This document shows positions 23,555-38,896 of a stretch of DNA of 64,000 nucleotides, piece by piece. The first letter of the stretch is position 1. Every line of letters begins with the position of its first letter. The stretch lies in the NCBI GenBank assembly GCA_004332335.1, contig SISS01000002.1, positions 1 to 64,000 on the forward strand. Direction: 5' to 3'. A model generated the notes under the pieces. The model did no database searches. It was not told the DNA's origin and saw nothing but the letters and a program-made list of their open reading frames with translations. A program made the position numbers and the translations under genes. The stretch comes from Methanoregulaceae archaeon UXB-2016. Lineage in GTDB: Archaea > Halobacteriota > Methanomicrobia > Methanomicrobiales > Methanospirillaceae.

Positions 23555-24384
23555 GCCTGGCGTCTCGCGGCCGCGAAGGTGTTCTCCATCAGGGTCGCGA
23601 TCGTCATGGGGCCGACGCCGCCCGGGACGGGCGTGATCGCCGCAGCCCGTTCCCGCACGGAGTCGAAGTCCACGTCTCCGAGCAGGCGTCCCTCGACCCG
23701 GTTGGTCCCGACATCGACCACGACCGCGCCCTCCCCGATCATCTCAGCCGTGATGAAGCGGGGCTTTCCGACCGCCGCCACCACGATATCCGCTTCCCGG
23801 GTCACGCTCGCAAGGTCCTTTGTCCGGCTATGGCAGATCGTGACCGTGGCGTCGGCGTTCAGCAGGAGCGCGGCTATGGGCCGGCCGACATCGATCGACC
23901 GGCCCACCACCACAGCGCGTCGGCCTGCGAGGTCGATCCCGTACTCGGCGAGCAGGGTCATGATCCCGGCCGGGGTGCAGGGGGTATAACGCGGCCGGCC
24001 CGAGAAGAGGCGCCCCAGGTTGCAGGGGTGAAAGCCGTCGACGTCCTTTGCAGGCGAGACCGCCTCGATCACGGCCTCCTCGTCGACCCCGGCCGGCAGG
24101 GGGAGCTGGACCAGGATCCCGTTGATCTCGGGGTCGGCGTTCAGGCGCCGGACCGTCTCCACGACCCGTGCGGTCGTCGCATCCGCCGGCAGGGTCACGT
24201 TGATCGAGCCGATATGGACCCGTTCGCAGGCCTGGTGCTTCATCCGTACGTACAGCGCCGAGGCCGGGTCGTCTCCGACGAGCACGGTCGCGAGCCGGGG
24301 AGAGAGCCCCGACTCGTCGATCGCCTCGCGCAGGAGCTCGAGCCGCCTCTCCGAGACCGCCTTGCCGTCGAGGATCACTGCCAT
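23536..24384 (-). CDS. folD: Bifunctional methylene-tetrahydrofolate dehydrogenase/cyclohydrolase
   Basis: 282 residues. Catalytic Lys of the [10 protein letters not shown] motif is at K49. Other motifs are [54 protein letters not shown] (NAD(P) loop) and the closing [19 protein letters not shown]. FolD interconverts one-carbon units on tetrahydrofolate and is present in only some methanogens. Here it sits next to glyA, which makes the methylene donor, forming a small C1 module. It is likely of bacterial origin in the lineage. Confidence 0.93.
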   Translation of the reverse strand: MAVILDGKAVSERRLELLREAIDESGLSPRLATVLVGDDPASALYVRMKHQACERVHIGSINVTLPADATTARVVETVRRLNADPEINGILVQLPLPAGVDEEAVIEAVSPAKDVDGFHPCNLGRLFSGRPRYTPCTPAGIMTLLAEYGIDLAGRRAVVVGRSIDVGRPIAALLLNADATVTICHSRTKDLASVTREADIVVAAVGKPRFITAEMIGEGAVVVDVGTNRVEGRLLGDVDFDSVRERAAAITPVPGGVGPMTIATLMENTFAAARRQACGPAP

Positions 24385-24416
24385 GCTGTTCCCTTCCGTT
24401 CCCTTCTATATCTCGC

Positions 24417-25658
24417 TTACGCCGGGTGAAGCGGGTACTGTGAGGCCATCGCCAGGACCTCGAGACCGACCTCGCGAATCACCTTCTCGTTCGTGATGTC
24501 GGCGAGCACGCGCGTGATCCATGCCCCGACCACGCGCATCTCCTCCTCCTTCATGCCCCGCGACGTGACCGCGGGCGTGCCGATCCGGAGGCCGCTCGTC
24601 ACGAACGGGGAGCGGTTTTCGTTCGGGATCGTGTTCTTGTTGACCGTGATCCCGGCCTTCCCGAGTGCGTTCTCGGCCTCGAGCCCGGTGATCCCGCGGT
24701 TGGAGAGGTCGATCAGGATCAGGTGGTTGTCCGTTCCGCCCGAGACGAGCCGGAGCCCGGCCTCGTCGAGGACCGCGGCCATCGCCTGCGCGTTCTTCAC
24801 GACCTGGCGCGCGTACGTCTTGTACGACGGTTCGAGGGCCTCCTTGAAGCAGACCGCCTTGGCCGCGATCGTGTGCATCAGGGGGCCGCCCTGCATCCCC
24901 GGGAAGATCGCCTTGTCGATCGACTGCGCGCGATCTGCCCCGCAGAGGATGAACCCGCCGCGCGGGCCCCGCAGGGTCTTGTGCGTGGTCGAGGTGACGA
25001 AGTCCACGACCCCCGTCGGGTTCGGGTGAATCCCGGCGGCGCAGAGCCCGGCGATGTGGGCGATGTCGGCCATGCAGTAGGCGTCGACTTCGTCCGCGAT
25101 CTCCTGGAAGGCCTTGAAGTCGATCTCGCGCGGATAGGCCGAGGCCCCGCAGACGATCACCTTCGGCTTCACCTTCTTTGCCTGCTCCGCGATCACGCCG
25201 TAGTCGAGTGTCTCGGTGGCGAGGTCGACGCCGTACTGGTGGACCTCGTACATCTTGCCGCTGAACGAGACGGGCGAGCCGTGCGAGAGGTGCCCGCCCT
25301 GGGTGAGCGACATGGACATCATCCGGTCGACCCCGCACTCCATGACCGAGAAGTAGACGGCCATATTCGCCTGCGTGCCCGAGTGGGGCTGCACGTTGGC
25401 ATGCTCGGCCCCGAAGAGCTGCTTGACCCGGTCCCGCGCGAGGTTCTCGGCCTCGTCGTGGAACTCACACCCGCCGTAGTAGCGTTTGCCCGGGTAGCCC
25501 TCGGCGTACTTGTTCGTCATGATCGAGCCCATGGCCTCGAGCACGGCGCGGCTCACCAGGTTCTCGGAGGCGATCAGCTCGAGCCCGTTCACCTGGCGGA
25601 GCCGCTCGCACTCGATAATTCGTGCGAGCTCAGGATCCACATCGGCGAGATGCGACAT
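24417..25658 (-). CDS. glyA: Serine hydroxymethyltransferase
   Basis: 413 residues starting [20 protein letters not shown], the normal family N-terminus. A frame extension upstream has no homology and an ATG at 25682 could add eight residues. The PLP lysine is in [15 protein letters not shown]; other signatures are [31 protein letters not shown] and [16 protein letters not shown]. It converts serine and a pterin to glycine and the methylene-pterin. First gene of the leftward cofactor cluster and divergent from the coiled-coil gene. Confidence 0.95.
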   Translation of the reverse strand: MSHLADVDPELARIIECERLRQVNGLELIASENLVSRAVLEAMGSIMTNKYAEGYPGKRYYGGCEFHDEAENLARDRVKQLFGAEHANVQPHSGTQANMAVYFSVMECGVDRMMSMSLTQGGHLSHGSPVSFSGKMYEVHQYGVDLATETLDYGVIAEQAKKVKPKVIVCGASAYPREIDFKAFQEIADEVDAYCMADIAHIAGLCAAGIHPNPTGVVDFVTSTTHKTLRGPRGGFILCGADRAQSIDKAIFPGMQGGPLMHTIAAKAVCFKEALEPSYKTYARQVVKNAQAMAAVLDEAGLRLVSGGTDNHLILIDLSNRGITGLEAENALGKAGITVNKNTIPNENRSPFVTSGLRIGTPAVTSRGMKEEEMRVVGAWITRVLADITNEKVIREVGLEVLAMASQYPLHPA

Positions 25659-25770
25659 ATAAACAACTTTGGACTCCGGCATGTATGAGTGTTTCTTCGG
25701 GCGTACTGGGCTGATACGGATTGTAAGGAATATAACCTCCCAGGTCGCACACTTCCAGCGGAGGGCACGC

Positions 25771-26388
25771 ATGGCCATGAAGGATGCGAAGATAAAATAC
25801 CTTGAGCACGAGCTCGAGGAGAAGGAACGGGCGCTCGACCTGCTCCGCGATGTCGACCGACGGGAGGTAGACCGTCCGGCAAGTGGTGGCGACGATGGCC
25901 GCGTCAGCACGCTCGAACGCCGGGTTCGCGAGCTCGAGGCGATGGTGAAGGGCCTGACCGAGGAGTTCCTCGACCTGAAGGCGCTCATGCTCAAGATGGC
26001 CAAGACGCTTGAGCAGCAGGAGCCCCCGCCCCCCAGACGGACTCCCCCGGCCCGCATGGCTGAACCTCCTGCGGCCGCCCCGACGGTCATGATCCGGCCG
26101 CGGAACGCAGAGAAACTCTCTCCCTCCGCCACACCCGTATCGGCCCGCACGCCGGCGGTTGCCGAGTCGGCTCCGGCCGTCTCCCCCGAAGAGATGGACA
26201 TGATCATGCAGCCGGACGGGACCATTCGGCCCGAGGTGCGTCTGCGGAACGAGTACATCATCGCGCCGAACGGATTCCAGAACAAACGGCAGGACCGGAA
26301 GTCTCCCGGAGATCACTCCGGGCGGCACGTGGACGCCGTGATCTTCGCGGAGGAGAAGGAACTCCCCCGCCCTCCCAAGAAGCGTTAG
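25771..26388 (+). CDS. Coiled-coil protein upstream of smc
   Basis: 205 residues. Residues 5-80 are strongly heptad-patterned and charged ([20 protein letters not shown] ... [20 protein letters not shown]), a coiled coil. A proline/alanine-rich linker (about 88-150) leads to a short conserved-looking end ([20 protein letters not shown]). No signal peptide. ATG 25771 follows GGAGG. It ends 12 bases before smc, so it is probably cotranscribed with smc and scpA; a role in chromosome organisation is inferred from position only. Confidence 0.7.
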   Translation: MAMKDAKIKYLEHELEEKERALDLLRDVDRREVDRPASGGDDGRVSTLERRVRELEAMVKGLTEEFLDLKALMLKMAKTLEQQEPPPPRRTPPARMAEPPAAAPTVMIRPRNAEKLSPSATPVSARTPAVAESAPAVSPEEMDMIMQPDGTIRPEVRLRNEYIIAPNGFQNKRQDRKSPGDHSGRHVDAVIFAEEKELPRPPKKR

Positions 26389-26400
26389 GGGCCCGCATCT

Positions 26401-29400
26401 TTGTTTATCAGCGAGCTGGAGATCGACAACTTCAAGTCATTCTCAGGGAAGACCCGGATACCCTTTTCCCAGGGCTTCACGGTCATCTCCGGCCCGAACG
26501 GATCAGGAAAGTCGAACATCATCGACGCGATCCTCTTCGTGCTCGGGCTCTCCTCGTCCCATTCGCTGCGGGCGGAGAAACTGACTGACCTGATCAATAT
26601 CTCGAGCCACCGCTCTACGGCCGAGGTCGCCCTCCGCTTCTCGGACGGCACCCGGATCCGCCGCCGCATCAAGCGGACCGAGAACGGCTATTACAGCTAC
26701 TTCTACATGAACGACCGGCTCTCGAAGCAGAGCGAGGTCGCCGACTATCTCGGGAGACTCGGGGTCCGCCCGCACGGGTACAACGTGGTGATGCAGGGAG
26801 ACATCACACGGATCATCGAGATGAGCGATCTGGACCGCCGGCGCGTGATCGACGAGATCGCCGGCGTGGCCGAGTTCGATCTCCGGCGGAACCAGGCCTT
26901 CGCCGAGCTCGAGGTGGTCAAGGAACGGATCGAACGGGAGGAACTCCTGCTTCGCGAAGCCGCGCGCCGGCTCGAGGAGCTCCAGGTCGAGCGGGAGCAG
27001 GCCCTGGTCCACCAGCAGCTGACGCAGGAGCTGGCCGGATACGAGGACTGCCGCGCGGCGGCGGAACTCGCCGAGAAGGAGAAGGAGCGCGCGGTCCTCC
27101 TCTCCCTCGTGGCCGAGCACCGCCTCGAGATAGCCCGGCTCGATGAGGATCGCTCCCACGAGGCCCACGAGCTCTCGTACCTCCAGGGGGACCTGGTCGC
27201 CCTGGACGAGGAGATCCACCGGCGGAGCGGGGCCGAGTACCTGAAACTCCTGAGCCAGCTCGAGGAGGCGAAGGGGGTCATCCGCACGGCCCAGCTCTCG
27301 ATCGAGACCCACCGGCGCGAGCGGGAGGAGAACCTGCAGGCGGTCAACCGGGCCTACGCGGACACCCGCCGCACGGAAGAGAAGATCGCGACGGCACAGG
27401 CCCTCGTCCGAAACCTCTCGATCGACCGGACGAACCTGGCGATGGAGCAAGCCTCCGTGCAGGGCCGCCTCAAAGCGATCGAGGGGCGGCTCTCGGCCGG
27501 TCAGGCCGAGACGGCCGGGGCTCAGGCCGAGCTCTTCAGCCGTCTCGCCTCCCTCGAGGAGCAGACGACCCGCCGCGCCGAGCTTCTCCGCCGGCAGGAC
27601 CAGCTGATCGAGCAGAGCCGGGCCCGAAGCCGCGAGCGTGAGCGACTCGGGGCAAGGCTCGCAGAGCTCGAGGCGACGGTGCTCTCGGACGGCGCCGCGC
27701 TCGCGGAGACACAGGCCCTGCGTGCCGCCCATGGCGAGGAGCGGCGCCGGACCGAGGCCGCTCTCTCGGGAGTCGAGCGGAGCCTGATGGAGCAGCGGTC
27801 GAGGCTCGACCAGCTCCGCCAGTCCCAGCGGGCGAACGAACAGGCCCTGATGCGGTGCGAGGCACAGCAGCAGGTCCAGGGCGATGCCGGGGGCCGCGCG
27901 CTCGAGGCCGTACTCGGGATGGACGGCGTTCACGGGACCATCTCCTCGCTCGGCCGCGTGCCGCCCGAGTTCATGGAGGCCCTGAACACCGCGGCCGGCT
28001 CCCGGCTCAACAACGTGGTGGTCGACGACGATCGGGTGGCGAGCCAGGCGATCGCCTACCTCAAGGAGACCCGGTCGGGCCGGCTCACGTTCCTTCCCCT
28101 GAACCGGCTCCGCGAGATCCCGCGACCTCCTGTGCAGGGCGACGGGATCATCGATTATGCGGTCAACCTGATCCGGTTCGACCCCGAGTACGAGCGCGCG
28201 TTCGGCCTGGTCTTCGGCGGAACCACCGTCATGGAGACCCTCGCCCAGGCACGCCGGTTGCTGGGCCAGCACAGGATGGTCACCCTCGAGGGCGAGCTGC
28301 TCGAGAAGACCGGGGCGATGACCGGGGGGTACCAGAAGCGGTCCATGCGCGGGTTCGCCGCCTCGGTCGAGGATGAGGTCCGTCGCCTGCTCGCCGCCCT
28401 TGCCGGACAGGAGCAGGAAGGAGCCCTGATCGAGACGAATGTGCGCCGCCTCTCGGGAGAGTCCGAGACATTGCGCGAAGCGCGTTCGCGGGCCGACCAG
28501 GAGGCGGCCCGGTGCGGTGTCCTGGTCGAGGAGTACGAACGGCGCCTGCAGGCCTTCACGGCCGAACGCGAGGAGATCGCGCGCGCCGAACAGGAGCTGG
28601 GCGAGGAGGGGCAGAGCGGCGTGATCGAGCGCGCGGGGATCGAGCAATCCCTCAACGCCCTTCAGGACGAGATCCTGAAGACGAATCGGCGCGTGGCTGC
28701 GATCCGGAAAGACCTCGAAGAGACCGAGATCCCGGCCCTGACCGATCAGCGCGAACGGACGCGGGCCGAGCTGGAGGAGGTGGAACGACGGCTTCGGAAC
28801 AAGGAGTCGGATATCGCCGACGCCCAGCGGGAGCGGGTCTACTTTACGAAGCGGATCGAGGAGCTCGGGGAGGAGCGGACGCGCCTCGAGGCCAAGAACC
28901 GGCACCTCGAGGGGGAGACAACCCAGCTCGAGGCACAGATCGTCGCGTCGCAGGAAGAGATCCGGACTCTTGAGGCGCGACAGCAGACCTTCTCGGCCGA
29001 ACTCGAGGATCTCAGGCGCCGCCGGGTGGCTATGCAGGAGGGCATCCAGCGGCTCGAACGGGCCCTGCTCGAGCTCGAAACCCGGCTGGAACGGATCCGG
29101 TTCCAGATCGAGGTCTGCATCGGGCGCGAGCAGAGCCTGGTTGCGGAGTGCGCCGTCCTGAGGGAGCGGGCGGGCGACAGGACAACCACCCTCTCCCTCG
29201 CCGAGATCAACGAGGGGATCGCGACGACCGAGCTCGCCCTCCGCCGCCTCGGAGCGGTCAACATGCTTGCGGTCGAGGAGTACGACCGCGTGGCCGAACG
29301 AGTCGCCGGAAGGGCCGAGATGGTTGAGGTCCTGTCACGCGAGCGGGGGATCCTGCTCGAGCGGATCGCCCATTTCGAGGCCCAGAAACTCGAGGCCTTT

Positions 29401-29841
29401 CTCCAGGCCTACACCGCGATCAACGAGAACTTTTCTCGGATCTTCGCGACGCTGACGAGCGGCAACGGCCGGCTCGTGCTCGACTCCGAGACGGACCCGT
29501 TCGAGGGTGGACTGACCTTCGCCGTACAGCCGCGCGACAAGGCGGTCCATCTCCTCAACTCCCTCTCGGGGGGCGAGAAGTCGCTGACCACCCTTGCGTT
29601 CATCTTCTCGATCCAGCAGTATATGCCGGCCCCGTTCTACGCCTTCGACGAGGTCGATATGTCGCTCGACGGTTCGAACGTCGAGCGGATCGCCTCGATG
29701 GTCCGGACGATCGCGTCCGAGTCCCAGTTTGTCATCGTCTCTCTCAGGAAGCCGATGATCGACTCGGCCGACCGGGTCGTGGGTGTGACGGTCCGGCCTG
29801 ACAAATCCACACTGGTAACGGGCGTGCGTACAGGTGATTGA
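26401..29841 (+). CDS. smc: Chromosome segregation ATPase SMC
   Basis: 1146 residues, the full length for the family. The ATPase head has Walker A GPNGSGKSN (31-39) and, at the C-terminus, the signature LNSLSGGEKSL and Walker B FYAFDEVDMSLDG. Long coiled-coil arms (about 165-500 and 640-980) flank a hinge (about 505-630, with VHGTISSLGRVPPEF and GGTTVMETLAQARRLL). The start is TTG at 26401, just after the upstream stop, and gives the normal MFISELEIDNFKSF beginning. SMC dimers with ScpA extrude DNA loops and resolve sister chromosomes. Confidence 0.96.
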   Translation: MFISELEIDNFKSFSGKTRIPFSQGFTVISGPNGSGKSNIIDAILFVLGLSSSHSLRAEKLTDLINISSHRSTAEVALRFSDGTRIRRRIKRTENGYYSYFYMNDRLSKQSEVADYLGRLGVRPHGYNVVMQGDITRIIEMSDLDRRRVIDEIAGVAEFDLRRNQAFAELEVVKERIEREELLLREAARRLEELQVEREQALVHQQLTQELAGYEDCRAAAELAEKEKERAVLLSLVAEHRLEIARLDEDRSHEAHELSYLQGDLVALDEEIHRRSGAEYLKLLSQLEEAKGVIRTAQLSIETHRREREENLQAVNRAYADTRRTEEKIATAQALVRNLSIDRTNLAMEQASVQGRLKAIEGRLSAGQAETAGAQAELFSRLASLEEQTTRRAELLRRQDQLIEQSRARSRERERLGARLAELEATVLSDGAALAETQALRAAHGEERRRTEAALSGVERSLMEQRSRLDQLRQSQRANEQALMRCEAQQQVQGDAGGRALEAVLGMDGVHGTISSLGRVPPEFMEALNTAAGSRLNNVVVDDDRVASQAIAYLKETRSGRLTFLPLNRLREIPRPPVQGDGIIDYAVNLIRFDPEYERAFGLVFGGTTVMETLAQARRLLGQHRMVTLEGELLEKTGAMTGGYQKRSMRGFAASVEDEVRRLLAALAGQEQEGALIETNVRRLSGESETLREARSRADQEAARCGVLVEEYERRLQAFTAEREEIARAEQELGEEGQSGVIERAGIEQSLNALQDEILKTNRRVAAIRKDLEETEIPALTDQRERTRAELEEVERRLRNKESDIADAQRERVYFTKRIEELGEERTRLEAKNRHLEGETTQLEAQIVASQEEIRTLEARQQTFSAELEDLRRRRVAMQEGIQRLERALLELETRLERIRFQIEVCIGREQSLVAECAVLRERAGDRTTTLSLAEINEGIATTELALRRLGAVNMLAVEEYDRVAERVAGRAEMVEVLSRERGILLERIAHFEAQKLEAFLQAYTAINENFSRIFATLTSGNGRLVLDSETDPFEGGLTFAVQPRDKAVHLLNSLSGGEKSLTTLAFIFSIQQYMPAPFYAFDEVDMSLDGSNVERIASMVRTIASESQFVIVSLRKPMIDSADRVVGVTVRPDKSTLVTGVRTGD

Positions 29842-30541
29842 GGAACCGGTTGCGATCCTGGTCGGCATGGCCGAGCGGGGAGAGATCGATCCGTGGCGGA
29901 TCGATATCGTCGAGGTGACCGATCGTTTCCTCTCGGAGCTCGAACGGCAGAAGACTCTCGACCTCCGTATCTCGGGCCGTACCCTCTTCTTTGCCTCCCT
30001 TCTGCTCCGGATGAAGTCCGAATACCTGCTCGATCCGCTCGAGGACGAAGAGGAGGCGGAGTTCGATCTGGGGGACGAGGAGTCCGGCGACTGGGATGCC
30101 ACTGACGAGCCCGTCATGGGCGAGCCGATAGCGCGGCTCGAGGCCGAGATCCATCGCCGGCTCGAACGGAAACGACTTCGAAAACGGCCCGAGACGCTCT
30201 TCGACCTGATCACGGTGCTCCGGTACATGGAGCGGGACGAGCAGCGTCGCCGCCGCTGCGTCCGTGCTCCGCCGATCTCGATCGATCCGGCCGAGGTGAT
30301 CGGGATCGCCCACGAGGAGGGCTATCGGGATGCGGCCCGTCAGGTCCTCGGGTGGTGCATGGCCGGCTTTGCCGCCGGGGTGCGGGTCACGCTCTCGTCG
30401 TTAGCGCTGATCAGCGGATGGGCCATCATCGACCTGTACATTCCGCTTCTCTTTCTCATGCTCGACGGAACCGTGGATCTCGTGCAGGAGGAGTTCTTCG
30501 GTGAGATCGAGGTTCATCCCGCACTCCGTAACGCGGGATAA
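29834..30541 (+). CDS. scpA: Segregation and condensation protein A
   Basis: 235 residues beginning MIEEPVAILVGMAERGEIDP with the conserved IDPWRIDIVEVTDRFL motif (binding to the SMC neck), LASLLLRMKSEYLL-type helix and an acidic middle (about 73-90). The C-terminal winged helix carries LYIPLLFLMLDGTVDLVQEE. It is the kleisin closing the SMC ring. The ATG lies inside smc (8-base overlap), so the two are translationally coupled. No scpB follows. Confidence 0.92.
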   Translation: MIEEPVAILVGMAERGEIDPWRIDIVEVTDRFLSELERQKTLDLRISGRTLFFASLLLRMKSEYLLDPLEDEEEAEFDLGDEESGDWDATDEPVMGEPIARLEAEIHRRLERKRLRKRPETLFDLITVLRYMERDEQRRRRCVRAPPISIDPAEVIGIAHEEGYRDAARQVLGWCMAGFAAGVRVTLSSLALISGWAIIDLYIPLLFLMLDGTVDLVQEEFFGEIEVHPALRNAG

Positions 30542-30777
30542 GCGGTATCCCGTGCTTCAGATAATACTATTTAAGATCTCTTTTTTCTCCGAACGTTATC
30601 TCGAGATGCAAAATTAAAAAAATTGATACCCTGGAAGAATAAAATTAGCAATGCTCTCGATCGATAACGGAGAAGATTCCGGTACTGAGACAATCGGTGC
30701 CCGGAACAGAACTCATATCTGTCACTTCTCTGGGGTCGATTCAGCCTCTTCCGGTGGGAATCCGGGTGAATACGATC

Positions 30778-33069
30778 ATGATAGCAAAAAACGAGATCGA
30801 ATCGATCATGCAGCGGGTCATGGCTGGCGACATCACGGCTCGTTTCGATGAGAAGTCGGTGGAGAAGGACGAGCTGCCCCTCATCGCGATGCTGAACTCG
30901 GTCCTGGATCAGAAGGATCGCGAGATCGAGAAGTTGGAAGCCGATCTGAAGGCACGGAAGGTGGCCTCGGACAACTACAAGAGGTCGCTCCTGGAGAATC
31001 CGATCCCGATGCTGTTCCTGAACCACGTGCTCGCGATCAAGAGTGCGAATCAGGCCTTCCTTGACCTCTCGGGGTACGCGAAGGAGCAGATCGAGCGGAT
31101 GAACTTCAACGATCTCAGGGTCCTTCGAGTGGAGGGCGAGTCGGCCCAGGAGTGTTTCCAGACGAAGAGAAGGGTCGAGGGGGAGGTCGAGATCCAGTTC
31201 CCGAGCGGGACAAAGATCCTCAGGCGGTTCACGCTTCCGTTCGTCAACCAGCAGGGGGATGTCGACAATCTTCTGATGGTCTACGTGGACGAGACCGAGC
31301 AGCGGCGGCGTGAGGTCGAGGCGTCCGTGCTGATGAAGCGGGCAGGGAACTTCATCCGATACAACCCCCTCGCGATCGCGGTGCTGGCGAAGGACAAGTC
31401 CCGCCTCGACCTGAACGATGAGTATCAGAAGGTCTGGCGCGGGAACTACGACGAACTGATGCGGAAGAAGCTCTACGACTTCGACATCACCATCACGGGC
31501 GGCGACGACTTCTACGCCTCGTTTGCAGAGAAGCGGATGGCTCGGACCGACATGGAGGTGAGCTGGGGGGCCGGTGAACGGTCGTACCTGACGCTCTTCC
31601 AGGTGCCGGTCTTTGACGCTCAGGGCGAGATCGACGTCAATTACTACATCTATATGGACCTGACGCCCGAGAAGGTCCTCGCCGGGTATCGGGGGGCCTA
31701 CATCGACACCCTCTCGGCAAACCTGGCTCTGCTTGCACGCGGCGAGCTCGGATTCGACCTTGCGATCGCCGCCGCGAACCGGCACACGGGGGAGACTCGA
31801 AGTGTGTTTGAAGGCATCAACGCGAACCTCGAGAGCGTTCAGGGGGCGATCAGCGGACTGGTGGCCGATGCGGGACTCCTCGCAACCGGGGCGATGAAGG
31901 GGGACCTCGGGCAGCGAGCCGATCTCTCAAAGCACCAGGGTGTCTACCGCGAGGTGATCGAGGGGTTGAACGGCGTGATGGAGGGGATAGAGCATCCTAT
32001 CGCCGAGACGGTCCGGATCGCCAACAGCTTTGTCCGGGCCGACTTCTCCGCACAGTGGGATGTCCGGCTCAGTGTGGACGGAGAGTTCGAGACCTTGAAG
32101 TCGGCGCTCAACGAGGTCAGCCAGTCCATCTCGAGGACCGTGGGCGACATCACACATAAGATGGAGGAACTGACCGCCTCAGCTCAGGAGACGAACGCCA
32201 GTCTCGAGGAGGTCTCCGGGGGGTCACAGGCCGTGGCGCGAGCGGTCAACCATGTCTCTACGAACTCAGAGCAGGTCAGCATGAGTATTTCGCAGGTGCT
32301 CAGGGCGATGGAGGACATGTCGGCCGCTGTCGAGGAGGTGACGTCGTCCATGGAGTCGGTCTCCCATCTCGCGCGCGAGACGAACGAGCTCTCGAAGCGT
32401 GGCACCGATCTGGCTGGTAAGGCGGATCGGAGCATGGGCGAGATCGAGACCTCGTCGTCGAAGGTCCAGCAGATGGTCAACGAGATCGGCGGGCAGATGA
32501 ACGAGATCGGCAAGATCGTCGGGCTGATCCGCGACCTGGCAAACCAGACAAACCTGCTCGCCCTGAATGCCGCGATCGAGGCGGCGCGCGCCGGCGATGC
32601 CGGGCGCGGGTTCGCGGTCGTCGCGGCCGAGGTCAAATCGCTTGCGCAGGAGTCCCGGAACTCGGCAGAGAGCATCGAGGAGATGATCGGGGCCCTGCGG
32701 GAGAGGACGCGGCAGGCCTCGAGCGCAATCGACGACTCGGGCCGAACGGTCGGCGTAGGGATCGAGGTGATCGGTGAGACCCTTGCCGCATTCACGCAGA
32801 TTGCGGAGTCCATCGGCAAGATTGCACGCTCCACCGAGGAGGTGGCCAGCGCGTCCCAGGAGCAGGCGGCAACGGTCGAGGAGATCAGCGCCTCGATTCA
32901 TGAGGTGACGCGCCTGGTGGAAGAGACGGCCAAGGAGGCCGGAGATGCCGCGGCCACGACCGAGGAGAGCTCTGTGGCGATCGACGAGATTGCGAAGATG
33001 GTGGAGCAGGTCAGCGTGATTGCCATGGAGTCGCTGGAGGCAAACCGCCGTTTCGTGATCGCCAGGTAG
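30778..33069 (+). CDS. Soluble methyl-accepting chemotaxis protein with PAS domains
   Basis: 763 residues from the ATG at 30778; an upstream ATG at 30697 would add 27 residues with no clear fold. No transmembrane helix is present, so it is cytoplasmic. Two PAS-type domains are likely (about 80-200, [20 protein letters not shown], and 205-325), followed by HAMP-like segments (about 330-430), then the signalling domain. Its hairpin tip [20 protein letters not shown] and [20 protein letters not shown] are canonical for CheA/CheW contact. PAS domains of such receptors often bind redox or small-molecule ligands. No che or archaellum genes are in the window, so the partner system is elsewhere. Confidence 0.9.
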   Translation: MIAKNEIESIMQRVMAGDITARFDEKSVEKDELPLIAMLNSVLDQKDREIEKLEADLKARKVASDNYKRSLLENPIPMLFLNHVLAIKSANQAFLDLSGYAKEQIERMNFNDLRVLRVEGESAQECFQTKRRVEGEVEIQFPSGTKILRRFTLPFVNQQGDVDNLLMVYVDETEQRRREVEASVLMKRAGNFIRYNPLAIAVLAKDKSRLDLNDEYQKVWRGNYDELMRKKLYDFDITITGGDDFYASFAEKRMARTDMEVSWGAGERSYLTLFQVPVFDAQGEIDVNYYIYMDLTPEKVLAGYRGAYIDTLSANLALLARGELGFDLAIAAANRHTGETRSVFEGINANLESVQGAISGLVADAGLLATGAMKGDLGQRADLSKHQGVYREVIEGLNGVMEGIEHPIAETVRIANSFVRADFSAQWDVRLSVDGEFETLKSALNEVSQSISRTVGDITHKMEELTASAQETNASLEEVSGGSQAVARAVNHVSTNSEQVSMSISQVLRAMEDMSAAVEEVTSSMESVSHLARETNELSKRGTDLAGKADRSMGEIETSSSKVQQMVNEIGGQMNEIGKIVGLIRDLANQTNLLALNAAIEAARAGDAGRGFAVVAAEVKSLAQESRNSAESIEEMIGALRERTRQASSAIDDSGRTVGVGIEVIGETLAAFTQIAESIGKIARSTEEVASASQEQAATVEEISASIHEVTRLVEETAKEAGDAAATTEESSVAIDEIAKMVEQVSVIAMESLEANRRFVIAR

Positions 33070-33248
33070 GCAGTTCTCGATACATAGGTACCGGGTTACC
33101 CTCCTCTTTCTCTCTTTTCGATTCTGCTGCGATACTCTGCTGGCAGCCCTCGCAGTGCCAGTTTCCCGCAGAGGATAATCTGCGCGCTAGGCCCGAAGAG
33201 CCTGAACCGGTAGAGTCTCTGCTCGGATCGATGGCATTTGCAACAACG

Positions 33249-33943
33249 TTTATATGTTTGATCGGCCAATGGGTATATCCGCATCCGCTGAGATGCGGAT
33301 GAGCAGTGTTCATGGGTTCTGTGCGGCCAATGGCCGTAATAGGCGGAAATCCCGGAACAATGTTTATATGTCAGGGCGACATACATTATTACCTCGCACC
33401 ACGGTGCGAGTGATGATGCGTGCATCGTCAGATGGGCAGGCATCCTAACGGGATGCTTGCGACGCAGAGGTCTTTGCAACGCCCTCGCCCGGTGCCCTTG
33501 TGGCATCGGTTCAACGGGGCTTGCAGGAACCTTTATGTGTTCGGGCGGCATACATTATTACCTCGCACCATGGGTGCGAGTGATGATGCATGCATCGTCG
33601 GATGGTCAGATGTTCTCACAGAACTTCTGCGACACAAGGTGTTTCTGCAAGATCGCGGCCATAGGCCCCATGATGGGGCCTTGGCCCCCCCAATGGGGGG
33701 CTTGCAGGAACCTTTATATGTCCGACCGACATACATTATTACCTCGCACCATGGGTGCGAGAGTTGACGATTACTGTCGTCGGCTCTGATGGGCGCACCT
33801 TCGAAAGGATGTGCGCGACAAAAAGGTTTAAGTGCTCTAACGTGCAACATAATCATCTCGCACTGCAATGCAATGCGATCGTTATGCGCACCTGTCACGC
33901 GAATTCAATTCGCAAGACGGAGCATGATGAAAACCTTAATATG
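33249..33943 (+). promoter_or_regulatory. Tandem promoter array of the rRNA operon
   Basis: Six TATA-like boxes in the same orientation: 33249 TTTATATG, 33363 TTTATATG, 33532 TTTATGTG, 33713 TTTATATG, 33827 TTTAAGTG and 33936 TTAATATG. Copies two to four share a block with CATACATTATTACCTCGCACC-type sequence, which folds into a perfect 8-bp hairpin (33393-33410, 33562-33580, 33743-33761) starting about 25-30 bases after each TATA, at the expected transcript 5' end. Two also share TGATGATGC and GCATCGTC. Other hairpins occur at 33281-33300 and 33661-33680. The arrangement points to additive strong promoters for rRNA. Confidence 0.8.
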
Positions 33944-34016
33944 GTGGTAACACCTACATTATTTCCCTCTGTGATGGAGAATCGACGCGACCGGCGAGTC
34001 CGGAGTTGATTCTGAC

Positions 34017-35600
<1,584 letters not shown>

Positions 35601-35608
35601 AGAGCAGA

Positions 35609-35681
35609 GGGCTCATAGCTCAGTTGGAAGAGCGCCGCCTTTGCGAGGCGGAGGCCATGGGTTCAACTCCCATTGAGTCCA
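35609..35681 (+). tRNA. tRNA-Ala (TGC) in the 16S-23S spacer
   Basis: Cloverleaf with acceptor GGGCTCA/TGAGTCC (one G-U), anticodon stem CGCCT/AGGCG and loop TTTGCG- with anticodon TGC, T loop GTTCAACTC, discriminator A. A tRNA-Ala in this spacer is normal for euryarchaeal rRNA operons. Confidence 0.95.
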
Positions 35682-35798
35682 CTCCCGCAGGAGTTTCTCC
35701 TGTGGGACGCACCATCTGGTGCGTTCAATGCACCTGGGAATGCGAATTGCCAGGGAAGGGCGGAAGGTCAACGACCTGACGACGCCGTGTACAGGGTT

Positions 35799-38776
<2,978 letters not shown>

Positions 38777-38820
38777 AACCTTTATGCCTGTATAGGTTAA
38801 TCTATACTGGCACACGGCCT

Positions 38821-38892
38821 GCCAAGGTGGCGGAGCGGCCACGCGGCTGACTGCAGATCAGCTACACTCCGGTTCAAGTCCGGACCTTGGCT
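38821..38892 (+). tRNA. tRNA-Cys (GCA) between 23S and 5S
   Basis: Acceptor GCCAAGG/CCTTGGC, anticodon stem GCTGA/TCAGC with loop CTGCAGA (anticodon GCA), T arm with GTTCAAGTC, discriminator T. A tRNA-Cys before 5S is a common euryarchaeal arrangement. Confidence 0.93.
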
Positions 38893-38896
38893 TGGG

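Noticed and set aside
25659-26285. N-terminal extension of glyA
   Set aside because: The extra residues have no homology and run antisense through the coiled-coil gene. The family start is at [10 protein letters not shown].
26503-28905. 800-codon open frame opposite smc
   Set aside because: Antisense shadow of a coiled-coil gene; no motif and no start signals.
33240-33960. Repeats upstream of 16S as a CRISPR array
   Set aside because: Spacing (109-181 bases) and unit size are wrong; each unit contains a TATA box and start-site hairpin, and no cas genes are present.
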